Positions 63,904-64,000 of a stretch of 64,000 nt of DNA are shown one piece after another. The position numbers and the translations under genes were made by a program. How positions within the stretch are numbered: the stretch's first letter is position 1; every line of letters starts with the position of its first letter. Below the pieces are notes generated by a model, which was not told the DNA's origin, searched no databases, and saw only the letters and a list, made by a program, of their open reading frames with translations. This DNA is from Nematocida parisii ERTm1 (Eukaryota > Microsporidia). Where the stretch lies: NCBI RefSeq assembly GCF_000250985.1, contig NW_013524647.1:396983-460982 (forward strand), read 5' to 3'.

Positions 63904-64000
63904 ATGGACGGCATAATTGAGAAAGTCAATAAATTACAGAATTTATGCACAGACATACAGAACCCCATTAATATACCACAAATAATCGTGGTTGGTGCAC
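63904..64000 (+). CDS. Dynamin-related GTPase, N-terminal fragment
   Basis: The first 32 codons of a gene running off the window: MDGIIEKVNKLQNLCTDIQ, then INIPQIIVVGA. This is the typical N-terminus of dynamin-like proteins (LI--VNKLQD-F ... DLPQI-VVGSQSSGKSS), here ending just before the P-loop. Dynamins divide membranes of vesicles, peroxisomes and mitosomes; Vps1 and Dnm1 types cannot be told apart from so little. The family residue after VVG is usually Ser; here Ala is seen. Checking needs the sequence beyond position 64000. Confidence 0.75.
   Translation, partial: MDGIIEKVNKLQNLCTDIQNPINIPQIIVVGA

Overview
The window looks like a chromosomal segment of a microsporidian: a compact, AT-rich fungal-type nuclear genome with short, mostly intron-free genes, gaps of 10-60 bp between many genes, shortened orthologues of conserved eukaryotic proteins, a family-19 chitinase, and large secreted or membrane proteins of unknown function. 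The general character suggests the Nematocida lineage, but this is an impression from protein style and was not tested by a search.

Region by region. 0-49 kb is conserved core. It runs: C-terminus of the Pol I largest subunit, an ABHD-type hydrolase, TFIIIC tau95 (TFC1), a BAR-PH-VASt lipid-transfer protein, ALG14, arginyl-tRNA synthetase, RPT6, eL6, a secreted unknown, FCP1, an ankyrin protein, CCT1, eIF5A, RFC4, NSE2, chitinase, a PHD-MYST acetyltransferase, UTP11, ENP1, eS28, GLE1, IRE1, RIO2, ataxin-2/PBP1, RRP40, uS3, a repeat-rich secreted protein, a Slh1-like helicase, the NEO1 flippase, two unknowns, a gamma-tubulin complex protein, NOC2 and an ING protein. From about 50 kb to the end the character changes: Ile/Asn/Tyr-rich secreted or membrane proteins, an in-frame-stop pseudogene, a 920-bp assembly gap, dispersed and inverted repeats, and two GC-rich islands full of hairpins. 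Tryptophanyl-tRNA synthetase and the start of a dynamin-like GTPase are the conserved genes there.

Functional groupings. Ribosome production dominates the core: Pol I, eL6, uS3, eS28, UTP11, ENP1, RIO2, NOC2 and RRP40. ENP1, RIO2 and uS3 act on the same late 40S precursor, and ENP1 shares a 54-bp divergent promoter region with eS28. The MYST enzyme and the ING protein are typical partners in one acetyltransferase complex. IRE1, ALG14, NEO1 and the VASt protein concern ER and membrane homeostasis. The chitinase and the repeat-rich secreted protein may concern the spore wall.

Most unusual: (1) a 2.2-kb unit at 59.85-62.08 kb, in which hairpin-rich GC islands surround a multi-pass membrane protein gene and inverted repeats bound the whole; (2) an IRE1 whose kinase active site is gone but whose RNase site is kept; (3) a 92-residue protein with PSAP, PPxY and LPxY motifs; (4) three conserved genes broken by single frameshifts, plus a fourth gene broken by an in-frame stop; (5) an octamer, TAACCCGA, that recurs in pairs about one helical turn apart in non-coding DNA. 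No tRNA, rRNA or CRISPR was recognised.
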